Source: Methylophilus medardicus
Lineage (GTDB): Bacteria > Pseudomonadota > Gammaproteobacteria > Burkholderiales > Methylophilaceae
DNA: 64,000 bases
Direction of reading: 5' to 3'
Assembly: GCF_006363955.1 (NCBI RefSeq)
Contig: NZ_CP040948.1
Location: 248,001-312,000, forward strand
Position numbers and translations under genes: made by a program. Shown here piece after piece: positions 63,164-64,000 of the stretch (within the stretch, counting starts at the first letter, position 1; each line of letters starts with the position of its first letter). The notes under the pieces are model-generated. The model did no database searches. It worked only from the letters and a program-made list of their open reading frames with translations, and had not been told where the DNA came from.

Positions 63164-63192
63164 AAAAAAGGTGGCTGCGGCCACCTTTTTTG
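63164..63192 (+). terminator. Intrinsic terminator after cytochrome c4
   Basis: AAAAAAGGTGGC (63164-63175) pairs with GCCACCTTTTTT (63180-63191) around TGCG, a perfect 12-bp stem ending in Ts. Confidence 0.92.
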
Positions 63193-63313
63193 CTGTCAGT
63201 GGATGCAACCTTTTGCTTTAGATGTCGTCCACAAATGCGCACCATGCGTTATTGTCAACACTGACTTTTTCCTTTGTGCGTTACCTTCACTGGTTTATTT
63301 TAAAGAGATTGTT

Positions 63314-64000
63314 TTGAAAGCACCGATTCCCCTGTCACGGCGTGTGTATGAATTGCTCAGCTCGATGCGCTTTGCGGTGAGCTTATTGACGCTGCTAGGT
63401 GTCGCTTCCATTATTGGTACAGTGCTCAAGCAAAACGAGCCATACACCAACTACATTGTTAAATTCGGCCAATTCTGGTTTGAGTTGTTTGAGTTGCTGG
63501 GTTTGTTCGATGTGTATCATGCGGCCTGGTTTCTGCTCATTTTATTGTTTTTGGTGGTGTCGACCACGTTATGCGTGCTGCGTAACACGCCGCTGATGAT
63601 CAAAGAGTGGCAGGTTTATAAAGAGCATGCCACCGAAAAGTCCTTGCGATTGTTTGAACATCAGGCCACGGTGGCCTCGCCCTTGCCAGCGACTACTTTG
63701 CAAACGCAGCTAAGTGACTTTTTAACCACTGCGGGTTATCGCTTTAAAACCAAAGCACAAGACAATGGCGATTTACTCATTGCCGCCAAGGTGGGCACAC
63801 ATCAACGTCTTGGCTATATTTTTACGCATGTGGCTATTGTGGTTATTTGCTTTGGTGGCTTGCTTGATGGCAACTTGCCGTTAAAAGTGCAAGAGCTGTT
63901 TGGTTTGAAGAAAATCGAAACCCGTGATGTGGCGTCACGCTTGGTGCCTGCAGACAGCCGTCTTGGCACCAATAACTTGTCTTTTAGAGCCAACATGACG
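63314..64000 (+). CDS. resB: Cytochrome c biogenesis protein ResB (3' truncated by window edge)
   Basis: The frame from TTG 63314 is open to the last base, giving 229 visible residues. ResB (CcsB) with CcsA forms the system II haem lyase that attaches haem to cytochromes c. Visible: SSMRFAVSLLTLLGVASIIG (first helix, about 16-36), GTVLKQNEPYTNY, a second helix (WFLLILLFLVVSTTLCVLRN, about 72-92), a soluble domain and a third helix (FTHVAIVVICFGGLLDG). Purine-rich AAAGAG precedes the TTG. The context behind cytochrome c4 is the usual one. The rest lies beyond the window. Confidence 0.92.
   Translation, partial: MKAPIPLSRRVYELLSSMRFAVSLLTLLGVASIIGTVLKQNEPYTNYIVKFGQFWFELFELLGLFDVYHAAWFLLILLFLVVSTTLCVLRNTPLMIKEWQVYKEHATEKSLRLFEHQATVASPLPATTLQTQLSDFLTTAGYRFKTKAQDNGDLLIAAKVGTHQRLGYIFTHVAIVVICFGGLLDGNLPLKVQELFGLKKIETRDVASRLVPADSRLGTNNLSFRANMT

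Noticed and set aside
1-64000. tRNA, rRNA, CRISPR arrays, insertion sequences, prophage or toxin-antitoxin pairs
   Set aside because: None seen by reading. XerC is the housekeeping chromosomal type and the holin-like protein is of the YvlD family, so neither is evidence of a phage. A covariance search for small RNAs was not possible here.

Overview
The window reads as a chromosomal segment of a methylotrophic betaproteobacterium, most likely family Methylophilaceae (Methylophilus, Methylovorus or Methylotenera relatives). This is an inference from gene content: a formaldehyde-activating-enzyme (Fae) paralogue, an S-adenosylhomocysteine riboswitch in front of ahcY, the order ahcY / holin-like / metF, the order rsmB / DUF4390 / ntrY / ntrX, smg-dprA-LysM divergent from def-fmt, and cytochrome c4 beside resB. 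Base composition looks moderate and even. I see no rRNA, tRNA, CRISPR array, insertion sequence or prophage.

Layout. 1-2.9 kb: truncated photolyase/cryptochrome, a trypsin-like protease with a TPR-like tail and a tiny acidic protein. 3.1-6.1 kb: methyl-cycle block with promoter, SAH riboswitch, ahcY, a small holin-like membrane protein and metF. 6.1-8.8 kb (minus): smg, dprA and a LysM protein. 9.0-16.8 kb: def, fmt, htpX, rsmB, DUF4390, ntrY, ntrX. 16.9-21.1 kb: DoxX, GNAT, Fae paralogue, RDD, then lptF-lptG on the minus strand. 21.2-24.8 kb: pepA, holC, a coiled-coil protein and exonuclease III. 25-32 kb: MFS transporter, a very large NMT1-PAS-GAF-PAS-GGDEF-EAL protein, a thioesterase and an OmpA-type protein. 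32.1-40.6 kb: one giant cyclic beta-1,2-glucan synthase gene. 40.8-48.9 kb: an accessory envelope/stress region (CsbD, two BON lipoproteins, DUF883, glycine-zipper-like membrane protein, PEP-CTERM protein, CFA synthase, two Crp/Fnr paralogues and several unrecognised small proteins). 49-64 kb: sodB, dapF-DUF484-xerC, metK, an HD-GYP protein, topA, pteridine reductase-YkgJ-ttcA, a MidA-type methyltransferase, trmB, engB, cytochrome c4 and the start of resB.

How the genes fit together. MetK makes SAM, the many methyltransferases here (RsmB, CFA synthase, MidA-like, TrmB) use it, AhcY clears the SAH formed and MetF supplies the methyl group for methionine. ahcY has a recognisable SAH riboswitch. 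metK has a short structured leader whose loop can pair with its own Shine-Dalgarno sequence, which I cannot assign to a known class. The 40.8-48.9 kb region mixes predicted lipoproteins, membrane-lipid modification and two non-classical Crp/Fnr regulators and is the most accessory-looking part of the window.

No single gene block looks like a new defence or biosynthetic system. The observations most worth following are the metK leader, a promoter whose -10 element is identical on both strands and which would give a leaderless mRNA, a 31-codon ORF with its own promoter and ribosome site ahead of cfa, the Fae paralogue lacking the usual active-site His, and an NtrX whose ATPase domain has lost its key motifs.
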